Assembly: GCA_900143635.1 (NCBI GenBank)
Contig: FREY01000002.1
Span: 256,429 to 320,428, forward strand
DNA from: Rhodobacteraceae bacterium Alg231-04
GTDB taxonomy: Bacteria > Pseudomonadota > Alphaproteobacteria > Rhodobacterales > Rhodobacteraceae
DNA length: 64,000 bases
Direction of reading: 5' to 3'
Shown here piece by piece: positions 18,407 to 26,572 of the stretch. Position 1 is the first letter of the stretch. Every line of letters starts with the position of its first letter. The notes under the pieces were generated by a model. That model was not told the origin of the DNA. It saw nothing but the letters and a program-made list of their open reading frames with translations, and made no database searches. The position numbers and the translations under genes are program-made.

Positions 18407-19798
18407 ATGAGTGATCCAACAATCGGCCTGATGAGCGGTCAGGAACGCAGCCACTGGATCCGGCTGCGCACTTTGATCCTGCTGCGCTGGGTTGCCATTG
18501 TCGGACAGGTCACCGCGATCACCTTTGCCCAGCGCATGTTCGATCTGCAGCTGGAACTGCTGCTGTGCTATGTCGCGGTGGGCATTTCCGTGGCCGGCAA
18601 CCTGTCGGCGATGGTGCTGTTTCCCGAAAACAAGCGCCTGTCGGAATTTGAAAACTTCCTCACCATCCTGTTTGATCTGCTGCAGCTGTCCTTCCTGCTT
18701 TACCTGACGGGCGGGTTGCACAATCCCTTTGCGCTGCTGCTTTTGGGCCCTGTCACCATTTCGGCCAGTATGATGCGGCTGCGTTCGACCCTTATTATCG
18801 GCGCCGTGACCATCATTGTGGTGACGCTCTTGGCGGAATTCCATCTGCCGCTGCGCACTGGTCAGGGCTTCATACTGCGCATTCCGGATATTTTTGTCTT
18901 TGGAAACTGGGTCGCCATCGTCATCGCCGTTTTGTTTTTTGGCGGTTATTCCTACAAGATCGCTGCCGAAATGCGGTCTATGTCAGATGCCTTGGCCGCC
19001 ACCCAGATGGCATTGGCACGCGAACAAAAACTGACCGATCTGGGCGGTGTTGTTGCCGCCGCCGCACATGAAATGGGCACGCCGCTGGCCACCATCAAAC
19101 TGGCCAGTGCCGAACTGATGGATGAGCTGGAGGATCAGCCCGATCTGCGCGAAGATGCTGCACTGATCCGCGAACAGGCCGACCGCTGCCGCGATATCCT
19201 GCGCAGCATGGGCCGGGCCGGCAAGGATGACCTGCACCTGCGCCAGGCACCGGTTTCAGCGGTCATTCAGGAGGCCGCGGAACCGCATATGCACCGGGGT
19301 AAATTCATCCACGTGACCGAAGGCCCCGAAGAAGACGGCGGCCAGCAGCAGCCCACTATCCTGCGCAAACCGGAAATCATCCACGGTCTGCGCAATCTGG
19401 TACAGAACGCAGTGGATTTTGCTGCCGCCAATGTTTGGGTGGAGACAAGCTGGACCCGGTCACAACTGAAAATTCTGATCATGGATGACGGCCACGGCTA
19501 TCCGCCGCATATCATTGGCCGGATCGGCGATCCCTTCATGCGCCGTCGTCGCAGCGACCGCCGCCAGCGCCCCGAATACGAGGGCATGGGGCTGGGACTG
19601 TTCATCGCCAAGACCCTGCTGGAACGCAGCGGCGCCCAGCTGCGCTTTGCCAATGGGACGGACCCCTATCAGAAAATCTGCCCAGGCACCGAACATCGCG
19701 GCGCCATCGTCGAAGTGACCTGGCCGCGAAGCAAAGTTGAGGCCGACACCGTCGCCGGACGAGGGGCCTTGGGACAAAACCAACCGCTAAAAATTTAA
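18407..19798 (+). CDS. regB: Redox sensor histidine kinase RegB/PrrB
   Basis: RegB senses the state of the quinone pool and of a redox-active cysteine and phosphorylates RegA. The 463-residue protein has six N-terminal membrane helices, the ubiquinone-binding motif GGLHNPF at 102-108, the H-box AAAHEMGTPLATIK with H221, the redox cysteine C261 in EQADRCRDIL, and the ATP-binding GMGLGLFIAKTLLERSG. The ATG at 18407 is 87 bp from the divergent senC start, so the shared gap should carry both promoters. All key residues for redox control are intact. Confidence 0.96.
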   Translation: MSDPTIGLMSGQERSHWIRLRTLILLRWVAIVGQVTAITFAQRMFDLQLELLLCYVAVGISVAGNLSAMVLFPENKRLSEFENFLTILFDLLQLSFLLYLTGGLHNPFALLLLGPVTISASMMRLRSTLIIGAVTIIVVTLLAEFHLPLRTGQGFILRIPDIFVFGNWVAIVIAVLFFGGYSYKIAAEMRSMSDALAATQMALAREQKLTDLGGVVAAAAHEMGTPLATIKLASAELMDELEDQPDLREDAALIREQADRCRDILRSMGRAGKDDLHLRQAPVSAVIQEAAEPHMHRGKFIHVTEGPEEDGGQQQPTILRKPEIIHGLRNLVQNAVDFAAANVWVETSWTRSQLKILIMDDGHGYPPHIIGRIGDPFMRRRRSDRRQRPEYEGMGLGLFIAKTLLERSGAQLRFANGTDPYQKICPGTEHRGAIVEVTWPRSKVEADTVAGRGALGQNQPLKI

Positions 19799-19820
19799 CT
19801 ATTCACTTTCTGGAAACCTA

Positions 19821-19835
19821 TTAAACTTCATTTAA
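19821..19835 (+). promoter_or_regulatory. CtrA-type binding site upstream of the PAS gene
   Basis: TTAA-ACTTCAT-TTAA is an exact match to the TTAA-N7-TTAA consensus of the alphaproteobacterial cell-cycle regulator CtrA, and continues as TTAACCAT. It lies 63 bp upstream of the PAS gene start. A further GTTAACC lies at 19857-19863. Binding is predicted from sequence only. Confidence 0.5.
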
Positions 19836-19897
19836 CCATTCATGGGGCAAGGTAACGTTAACCAAAAAACTCACATTGGCACCTTAGGCAGGTCAGT

Positions 19898-21442
19898 ATG
19901 CAGACTCTTTTTTCGACCGACTGGATCGTTCTGGCGGCTCTTTGCACCGCCACCGCTGCGCTGGCAGTCTGGTGGCTCAGCCCCTCCTCTGCCCAAACCG
20001 GCATGGAACGCGACCTCCTGTCGGGTGACAATAATACCGATGCGGTCTTTCTGTTTGACGATACCAAACTCATCGGCTGGTCCACCGCCGCTGGCAATCT
20101 GATCGGCAGCGGAGCGGACTCCTTCAAATGGTCCAACCTGCGCGACCAGCTAGCCCGCAGCTACCCGGGACTGCCCCAATCGCCCGCCATGCTGCGCGAT
20201 ATCGGCCCGCTGACCCTGTCGGGAACCGCCGCCGCCGACACCGATGAAGCCCATTGTGAATGGATCGACGGCATCACCCGCGTCCAGCTGCGCCGCCATG
20301 CGGCGGCCGCAAAGGACAGCCTGCTGGGACAGGAGCTGACCACGCTGCGCGCCGCTGTGCATCAGGCCCCCTACCCTGTTTGGCTGCAATCCGACGAAGG
20401 CAATGTCACCTGGACCAACCTCGCCTATGACGATCTCAGCATGAAATTGCGCGGCCGCAATGCTGATCTGGCCGACCCGATGTTTGACGATATTGAGGCC
20501 CCCATGGTCAGCGGCAAACTTGAACGCCTGTCCATTGCCATTCCGGAAACGGACAAGAAACTGTGGTACAACATCTCTGCCACCGAAACCGAGGCCGGCT
20601 GGCTGTGCCATGCAGTCGACGTCAACGCAGTGGTCGACGCCGAGGTTGCCCAGCGCAATTTCGTGCAGACCCTGGCCAAAACCTTTGCCCAACTGTCCAT
20701 TGGTCTGGCGATTTTCGATCGCAACCAGCAGCTGGTGCTGTTCAATCCGGTACTGATCGACCTGACCGCCCTGCCCGCCAACTTCCTGTCCTCGCGTCCC
20801 ACGCTGATGGGGTTCTTCGACCGGCTGCGCGATCAGCGGATGATGCCGGAACCCAAGAATTATTCCAGCTGGCGCCACCAGATGGCCGAACTGGTCGAGG
20901 CCGCCGCCGAAGGCCGCTATCAGGAAACCTGGACGCTGCCCTCGGGCTCTGTCTATTCGGTGTCGGGCCGCCCCCACCCCGATGGTGCCGTGGCCTTCCT
21001 GTTCGAAGATATCACCGCCGAAATCACCCTTACCCGTCAGTTCCGTTCGGAAATTGAAATGGGCCAGTCGGTGCTGGATCACATGGACGAAGCGGTCGCC
21101 GTATTCTCCAATGATGGCACGCTGACAGTCTCTAACACGGCCTATCACGACATGTGGCGCATGGATCCGGATGCGAGCTTTGCCAAGGTTACGATCTCGG
21201 ATGCGGCCAAGATCTGGCAGGACATGTGCGACCCCACCCCGGCCTGGGGCGAGGTGCAGGATTTCATCGCCGGACGCGAACATCGCGAAACTTGGTGGTG
21301 CGAAGTGCGCCTGCGCGACGGCACCGAACTGTCCTGCAAGGTGACACCGGTGCCCAACGGATCGACCATGGTTTCCTTCCGCCAGCTGGCCCCGACAATC
21401 ATGCCAGTCGCGCAAAAGAAATTCGCGCTGCCACAAGGTTGA
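19898..21442 (+). CDS. Membrane-anchored multi-PAS protein without output domain
   Basis: The 514-residue protein has one N-terminal membrane helix (about residues 8-27) and then at least three PAS-like regions (about residues 45-120, 145-255 and 270-370), with a further one near 385-490. There is no histidine kinase, GGDEF or other output domain, although the segment FVQTLAKTFAQLSIGLAIFD resembles the linker of PAS kinases. It is most likely a sensory or scaffold protein, possibly a divergent histidine kinase remnant. It follows regB on the same strand after 99 bp with a CtrA-type box in the gap. Function unknown. Confidence 0.78.
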   Translation: MQTLFSTDWIVLAALCTATAALAVWWLSPSSAQTGMERDLLSGDNNTDAVFLFDDTKLIGWSTAAGNLIGSGADSFKWSNLRDQLARSYPGLPQSPAMLRDIGPLTLSGTAAADTDEAHCEWIDGITRVQLRRHAAAAKDSLLGQELTTLRAAVHQAPYPVWLQSDEGNVTWTNLAYDDLSMKLRGRNADLADPMFDDIEAPMVSGKLERLSIAIPETDKKLWYNISATETEAGWLCHAVDVNAVVDAEVAQRNFVQTLAKTFAQLSIGLAIFDRNQQLVLFNPVLIDLTALPANFLSSRPTLMGFFDRLRDQRMMPEPKNYSSWRHQMAELVEAAAEGRYQETWTLPSGSVYSVSGRPHPDGAVAFLFEDITAEITLTRQFRSEIEMGQSVLDHMDEAVAVFSNDGTLTVSNTAYHDMWRMDPDASFAKVTISDAAKIWQDMCDPTPAWGEVQDFIAGREHRETWWCEVRLRDGTELSCKVTPVPNGSTMVSFRQLAPTIMPVAQKKFALPQG

Positions 21443-21494
21443 TCCGCCGCCAATCCGGCTTGCAGCCAACCGCGCGGACCGCCATTGTGGCGCC

Positions 21495-21968
21495 ATGAAC
21501 AGCCGCCGTCTGACGCTCACTTCCCCGGACGAGACCGCCCGTCTCGCCATTCATATCGCCGGAGCCCTGCGCCCCGGCGATTGCCTTTTGCTGGAAGGGC
21601 CGATTGGCGCCGGCAAATCGCATTTCGCGCGCAGCCTCATTCAGCATCTTCTGGGCTACGCCGAAGATGTCCCCTCTCCGACCTTCACGCTGGTGCAGAC
21701 CTATGACACCGCCGCGGGCGAGGTCTGGCATTCAGACCTGTATCGGCTGACCGCACTGGACGAGGTCGAGGAACTGGGCCTGACCGAAGCCTTCGACGAT
21801 GCGATATGCCTGATCGAATGGCCGGACCGGCTGGCAGAACTGACGCCCGCTGGCGCGCTCACACTGTCGCTCAGCCCTGACAAAGACACTGAATATGCGC
21901 GGCATCTGAAGTTTTCCTGGACAGACGCGCGCTGGACCCCACTGATAATGGACCTCTGCAATGACTGA
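21495..21968 (+). CDS. tsaE: t6A biosynthesis ATPase TsaE
   Basis: TsaE is the ATPase that cycles the TsaB-TsaD complex in t6A synthesis. The 157-residue protein has the Walker A motif EGPIGAGKSHFARSLI, the switch PSPTFTLVQTYD, and WHSDLYRL and LIEWPDRL segments close to consensus. Its stop overlaps the start of amgK by 8 bp. The tsaE-amgK-murU arrangement is common in alphaproteobacteria. Confidence 0.96.
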   Translation: MNSRRLTLTSPDETARLAIHIAGALRPGDCLLLEGPIGAGKSHFARSLIQHLLGYAEDVPSPTFTLVQTYDTAAGEVWHSDLYRLTALDEVEELGLTEAFDDAICLIEWPDRLAELTPAGALTLSLSPDKDTEYARHLKFSWTDARWTPLIMDLCND

Positions 21969-22965
21969 CCGCGCCGCTCTTGCTGATGCATTTCTGGCAA
22001 CAACCGCCTGGGGGCAAGCTGACCGCGCGCTGCTGGCGGGGGATGCTTCCAACCGTCGATACGAACGGTTGACCGATCGTGACACCGGAAAAACCGCCGT
22101 TTTGATGGACGCCGCTCCGGAAAAAGGCGAGGACGTCCGCCCGTTCGTGAAGATCGCCAACTACCTGCAGGGGCAAAACCTCAGCGCGCCGGGAATTCTG
22201 GCTCAGGACAGTGAGGCCGGTTTTCTGCTGATCGAAGATCTGGGCGACGATCTGTTTGCCCGCGTCATTCCCGCAGCCCCTGAACTGGAAACCACACTGT
22301 ATGAGGCGGCCACCGATGTGCTGGTCCAGTTGTTCAATGCTGATATGCCCGATCTGGATCCTTACGGCCCACGGCTGATGGCGGAAATGGCCGGGCTTTC
22401 TCTGCGCAAATACCGCACCGGTATCCTTGGCAGCGATGATCCGGACCTGCAGGCACGGTTCGAGAACGCTTTCGAAGACATCCTGCGCGGCACCGTGAAG
22501 GGCAAGCTCGTCATCGTCCAGCGGGACTATCACGCGGAAAACCTGCTCTGGCTGCCAGATCGCGACGGCACCGCCCGCGTTGGTTTGCTCGATTTTCAGG
22601 ACGCACGGTCCGGCCACCCGGCCTATGATCTGGTGTCGCTCCTACAGGATGCGCGCCGCGACGTGCCTGCTGGCATCGAAAAACAAATGATCACCCGGTT
22701 TATTGACCAGACTGCGGTAGAACCTTCCGGTTTTCGCACCGCCTATACCGTGTTGGGTGTGCAGCGAAACCTGCGCATTCTGGGCGTCTTTGCGCGGCTG
22801 TCGCTGGAATATGGCAAGCCGCATTATGTCGATTTGATCCCCCGTGTATGGGCCCATATGATCCGCGGTCTGGATCATCCGGCCCTGGCCCCGGTCGCTG
22901 ATATGCTGCGCGAGGCGCTGCCACTGCCGACGCCGAATAACCTCGATCGCTTGAGGTCGCGATGA
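21961..22965 (+). CDS. amgK: N-acetylmuramate/N-acetylglucosamine anomeric kinase AmgK
   Basis: AmgK phosphorylates the anomeric OH of N-acetylmuramic acid in the pathway that recycles peptidoglycan sugars to UDP-MurNAc and so bypasses the fosfomycin target MurA. The 334-residue protein has the aminoglycoside phosphotransferase fold, with GDASNRRYERL at the nucleotide loop, the catalytic QRDYHAENLLW and the metal-binding LLDFQDA. It overlaps murU by four bases, which supports the specific call over a generic phosphotransferase. Confidence 0.92.
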   Translation: MTDRAALADAFLATTAWGQADRALLAGDASNRRYERLTDRDTGKTAVLMDAAPEKGEDVRPFVKIANYLQGQNLSAPGILAQDSEAGFLLIEDLGDDLFARVIPAAPELETTLYEAATDVLVQLFNADMPDLDPYGPRLMAEMAGLSLRKYRTGILGSDDPDLQARFENAFEDILRGTVKGKLVIVQRDYHAENLLWLPDRDGTARVGLLDFQDARSGHPAYDLVSLLQDARRDVPAGIEKQMITRFIDQTAVEPSGFRTAYTVLGVQRNLRILGVFARLSLEYGKPHYVDLIPRVWAHMIRGLDHPALAPVADMLREALPLPTPNNLDRLRSR

Positions 22966-23645
22966 CCGCGCCCTCCTCTGTCATGCTCTTTGCAGCCGGC
23001 TTTGGCACCCGGATGCAGCCCCTGACCAAGGACCGCCCCAAACCTCTGATCCCCGTCGCCGGCCGCCCGCTGATCGGCCATACGCTGGACATGGCCCGCG
23101 CCGTGACCCCGGCACGCATCGTGGCCAACACCCATTTCAAGGCCGAGATGCTAGAACACTGGCTGGCCCCTGAGGGCGTCGCTATCAGCCGCGAAGATCC
23201 AAATATCCTGGACACTGGCGGCGGGCTGCGCCGCGCGCTGCCGCTGCTGGGCGATGGCCCGGTCTGGACCTCAAACACCGATGGAATCTGGACCGGAGGC
23301 AACCCGTTTGAAACCGCGCTCGCCGCCTGGGAGCCGGACAGAATGGACGCGCTTTTGGTCTGTGTACCCTTGGCGCGCGCCCATGGTCGCCAAGGACGCG
23401 GTGATTTCACCGTGGACGCGCAGGGCCGCATCTCCCGTGGGGGTGATATGGTCTATGGCGGGGTGCAGATCCTGAACCCAGATGGGCTGCAAGATATTGA
23501 AGAACAATCATTTTCACTGAACGTACTGTGGAACCGGATGCTGGATCAGGGCCGTCTTTTTGCGGTTGAACATCCCGGACACTGGTGCGATGTCGGCCGC
23601 CCTGACGGTATTGCCCTGGCCGAAAACCTGCTTGAAAGCCACTGA
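22962..23645 (+). CDS. murU: N-acetylmuramate-1-phosphate uridylyltransferase MurU
   Basis: MurU joins UTP and MurNAc-1-phosphate to form UDP-MurNAc, the step after AmgK. The 227-residue nucleotidyltransferase has the signature GFGTRMQPLTKDRPKPL near the N-terminus and a substrate-binding LDTGGGLRRALP. It overlaps amgK (ATGA) and shares one base with addB (TGATG), so translation of the series is probably coupled. Confidence 0.92.
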   Translation: MTAPSSVMLFAAGFGTRMQPLTKDRPKPLIPVAGRPLIGHTLDMARAVTPARIVANTHFKAEMLEHWLAPEGVAISREDPNILDTGGGLRRALPLLGDGPVWTSNTDGIWTGGNPFETALAAWEPDRMDALLVCVPLARAHGRQGRGDFTVDAQGRISRGGDMVYGGVQILNPDGLQDIEEQSFSLNVLWNRMLDQGRLFAVEHPGHWCDVGRPDGIALAENLLESH

Positions 23646-26572
23646 TGTTTGACCCCGCCCCTGCCCCGCGTCTGTTTGCCGTGCCCTGCGGCACCGATTT
23701 CCCGCGCGCGCTGATCGATGGCCTGCTGGCCCGGCACGCGTCCCAACCACCCGAGGCGCTGGCGCAGGTCGAACTGATCGTCAACACCACCCGAATGGCA
23801 CGCCGCCTGCAGGCGCTGTTTGACGAAGGGCCAGCGCGGCTTCTGCCACGCATATCGCTGCTGACCGATGTCGCCTCGCGCCCGGGCTGCACCCCCCTGC
23901 CCCCGGCTCTGCCACCACTGCGCCGCCGACTGGAACTGTCGCAGCTGATCGCCCACCTGCTGGATGCCCAGCCCGACCTCGCGGCGCGTGCCTCGCTCTA
24001 TGATCTCTCCGACAGTCTTGCCGGCCTCATCGACGAAATGCAGGGCGAAGGCGTCAGCCCCGACACCATTCGCGATCTGGATGTGTCGGATCAGTCCGGC
24101 CATTGGGAGCGGGCGCAGAAATTCATCGGCATCGCCGATCAATTCATGGACAAGAGCGGCGGGCTGGATGCACAGGCGCGCCAACGCACCATGGTCGAGA
24201 CCCTGATGGACCGCTGGCAGGCGGAACCCCCGCAACATCCGATCATTCTAGCCGGCTCTACCGGGTCGCGCGGCACCACGCTGATGCTGATGCAGGCCAT
24301 TGCCCGCCTGCCGCAGGGCGCCGTTGTGCTGCCCGGTTTCGATTTCGACCAGCCGGATGCTGTCTGGTCCCGCATGGGCGATGCGCTCACTTTTGAGGAC
24401 CACCCGCAATACCGTTTTGCCAAGCTGATGGGCGATCTTGGCCTGTCTCCTGCTGATATCCAGCAATGGAGCGCCCTGCCGCCGCCTTCCTCTGCCCGTA
24501 ACCATCTGATTTCGCTCGCTTTGCGCCCCGCACCTGTCACCGATGCCTGGATGCGCGAAGGCCCCAATCTGAAGGACCTCGCCGGCGCCACCGAAAACGT
24601 AACGCTGGTTGAGGCCGCCAGCCCCCGTGCCGAGGCGCTGGCCATCGCTTTGCGCTTGCGGCAAGCGGCCGAGGATGGGCAAACGGCCGCGCTGATCACC
24701 CCCGACCGGATGCTGACCCGCCAGGTCACCGCCGCGCTGGACCGCTGGGACATCCTGCCCGACGATTCTGCCGGCCAGCCCTTGCAGCTGTCCCCGCCTG
24801 GCCGTTTCCTGCGCCATGTCGCCGGGTTGTTCCTGAAACCGCTGGCCGGCGACAGCCTGCTGACGTTGTTGAAACACCCGCTGACCCACTCCGGCGCGAC
24901 CCGTGGCGAACATCTGCGCCACACCCGCGAGTTGGAATTGCGGCTACGCCAATACGGACCACCCTTCCCCGACGCTGACAGTTTCGCAGATTTCGCCGCC
25001 ACCCGCGATCTGCTGGACGGCTGGGTCAGCTGGCTGTCAGGCAGCTTTGCCGATCAGGTGATCAAGGGCGAGTTACCGCTTGCAGATTGGGTCACTCGCC
25101 TGCGCAGCCTTGCTGAGACCATATCCTCTGGCAGTCAAACAGACGGCACCGGAGAGCTGTGGGAAAAGAACGCCGGCCAGAAGGCACAGGCCGTTCTTGG
25201 TGCATTAGAGACTGAAGCCGCCCATGGCGGCGCCATGACCGCCCGCGATTTTGCCGATCTTCTGGGCGCGCTGCTGTCACAAGAGGAAGTGCGCGACCGC
25301 GATGCACCCTATGGATCGATCATGATCTGGGGCACGCTAGAGGCCCGCGTTCAGGGCGCCGATCTGGTGATCCTTGGCGGGTTGAACGAAGGCAGCTGGC
25401 CCGAAGCGGCCAAGCCCGATCCCTGGCTGAACCGCCAGCTGCGCCATCAGGCCGGGCTTTTGCTGCCGGAACGCCGTATCGGCCTGTCAGCGCATGATTT
25501 CCAGCAGGCTGTGGCCGCGCCCGAAGTCTGGATATCGCGGGCGACCCGCACAGATGAGGCCGACGCCGTTCCGTCACGCTGGGTGAACCGGCTGTGCAAC
25601 CTGCTCGACGGCCTGCCCGCACAGAGCGGCCCGGACGTGCTGAAAGCCATGCGCGCCCGTGGAAATGAATGGCTGGGCTATGCCAAGGCGCTGGAAACAC
25701 CGGCCAAGAGTGATCCCGCGCTCCGCCCCTCGCCGCGCCCGCCGGTGCAGAGCCGCCCCAAACGGCTGACTATCACCGAAATTCCCCGCCTGATCCGCGA
25801 CCCCTACGCAATCTATGCCAAACACGTGCTGCGGCTGCGCCCGCTGAACCCGCTGGTGCGCGAACCCGACGCCCTGCTGCGCGGCATCGTCGTGCACGAG
25901 GTGTTCGAACATTTCATCAAAGAGGCACTGGACGATCCCAGCCTGCTGACCTCTACCGCGCTGATCGAAAAGTCGCGCCAGCTGCTGGATCAGCACGTCC
26001 CCTGGCCCGTTGCCCGCATCCTGTGGCTGTCACGTATCCGGCGTATTGCCGATGATTTCATTCTTGCGGAAAAATCCCGGCAGCAACGCGGCAAACCAAT
26101 CGCCTTTGAGGCCATGGGCGAAGCGCGGCTGGATCCGCTGGATTTCTCCATCGCCTGCCGGGCTGACCGCATCGATGTGGACGACCGTGGGTTTCTGCAG
26201 CTCTATGATTACAAAACCGGCAATCCGCCCTCTGATGCCCAGCAGAAAAAGTTCGAAAAACAGCTGCTGATCGAGGCCGCAATGGCCGAAGAAGGTGCCT
26301 TCAAGGATTTCGGCGCCGCCGAGGTGGGTCGGGCTTTGTTCATCGGTCTTGGCACCTCCTACAAAGAAGTGCCCGCACCTTTGGGCGATTATCCCCCCGC
26401 CAAAACATGGGACGAGCTGCGCAAACTGATCGGCGCCTATTTCGAACAGGAGCAAGGATTTACCAGCCGACGGATGCTGCATTTAGACACTGATAAAGGT
26501 GATTTCGACCATCTCGCCCGGTTTGGCGAATGGGACCGCGCCGCCGAACCCACCCCGGAGGATCTGGTATGA
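23645..26572 (+). CDS. addB: Double-strand break repair protein AddB
   Basis: AddB is the second subunit of the AddAB helicase-nuclease that processes double-strand ends for RecA. The 975-residue protein has a helicase-like N-terminal part without an intact Walker A, and a C-terminal RecB-type nuclease domain with IVVHEVFEHF, the ACRADRID segment and LYDYKTG (PD-(D/E)XK core). This is the typical alphaproteobacterial AddB. Its stop overlaps the addA start as ATGA. Confidence 0.95.
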   Translation: MFDPAPAPRLFAVPCGTDFPRALIDGLLARHASQPPEALAQVELIVNTTRMARRLQALFDEGPARLLPRISLLTDVASRPGCTPLPPALPPLRRRLELSQLIAHLLDAQPDLAARASLYDLSDSLAGLIDEMQGEGVSPDTIRDLDVSDQSGHWERAQKFIGIADQFMDKSGGLDAQARQRTMVETLMDRWQAEPPQHPIILAGSTGSRGTTLMLMQAIARLPQGAVVLPGFDFDQPDAVWSRMGDALTFEDHPQYRFAKLMGDLGLSPADIQQWSALPPPSSARNHLISLALRPAPVTDAWMREGPNLKDLAGATENVTLVEAASPRAEALAIALRLRQAAEDGQTAALITPDRMLTRQVTAALDRWDILPDDSAGQPLQLSPPGRFLRHVAGLFLKPLAGDSLLTLLKHPLTHSGATRGEHLRHTRELELRLRQYGPPFPDADSFADFAATRDLLDGWVSWLSGSFADQVIKGELPLADWVTRLRSLAETISSGSQTDGTGELWEKNAGQKAQAVLGALETEAAHGGAMTARDFADLLGALLSQEEVRDRDAPYGSIMIWGTLEARVQGADLVILGGLNEGSWPEAAKPDPWLNRQLRHQAGLLLPERRIGLSAHDFQQAVAAPEVWISRATRTDEADAVPSRWVNRLCNLLDGLPAQSGPDVLKAMRARGNEWLGYAKALETPAKSDPALRPSPRPPVQSRPKRLTITEIPRLIRDPYAIYAKHVLRLRPLNPLVREPDALLRGIVVHEVFEHFIKEALDDPSLLTSTALIEKSRQLLDQHVPWPVARILWLSRIRRIADDFILAEKSRQQRGKPIAFEAMGEARLDPLDFSIACRADRIDVDDRGFLQLYDYKTGNPPSDAQQKKFEKQLLIEAAMAEEGAFKDFGAAEVGRALFIGLGTSYKEVPAPLGDYPPAKTWDELRKLIGAYFEQEQGFTSRRMLHLDTDKGDFDHLARFGEWDRAAEPTPEDLV

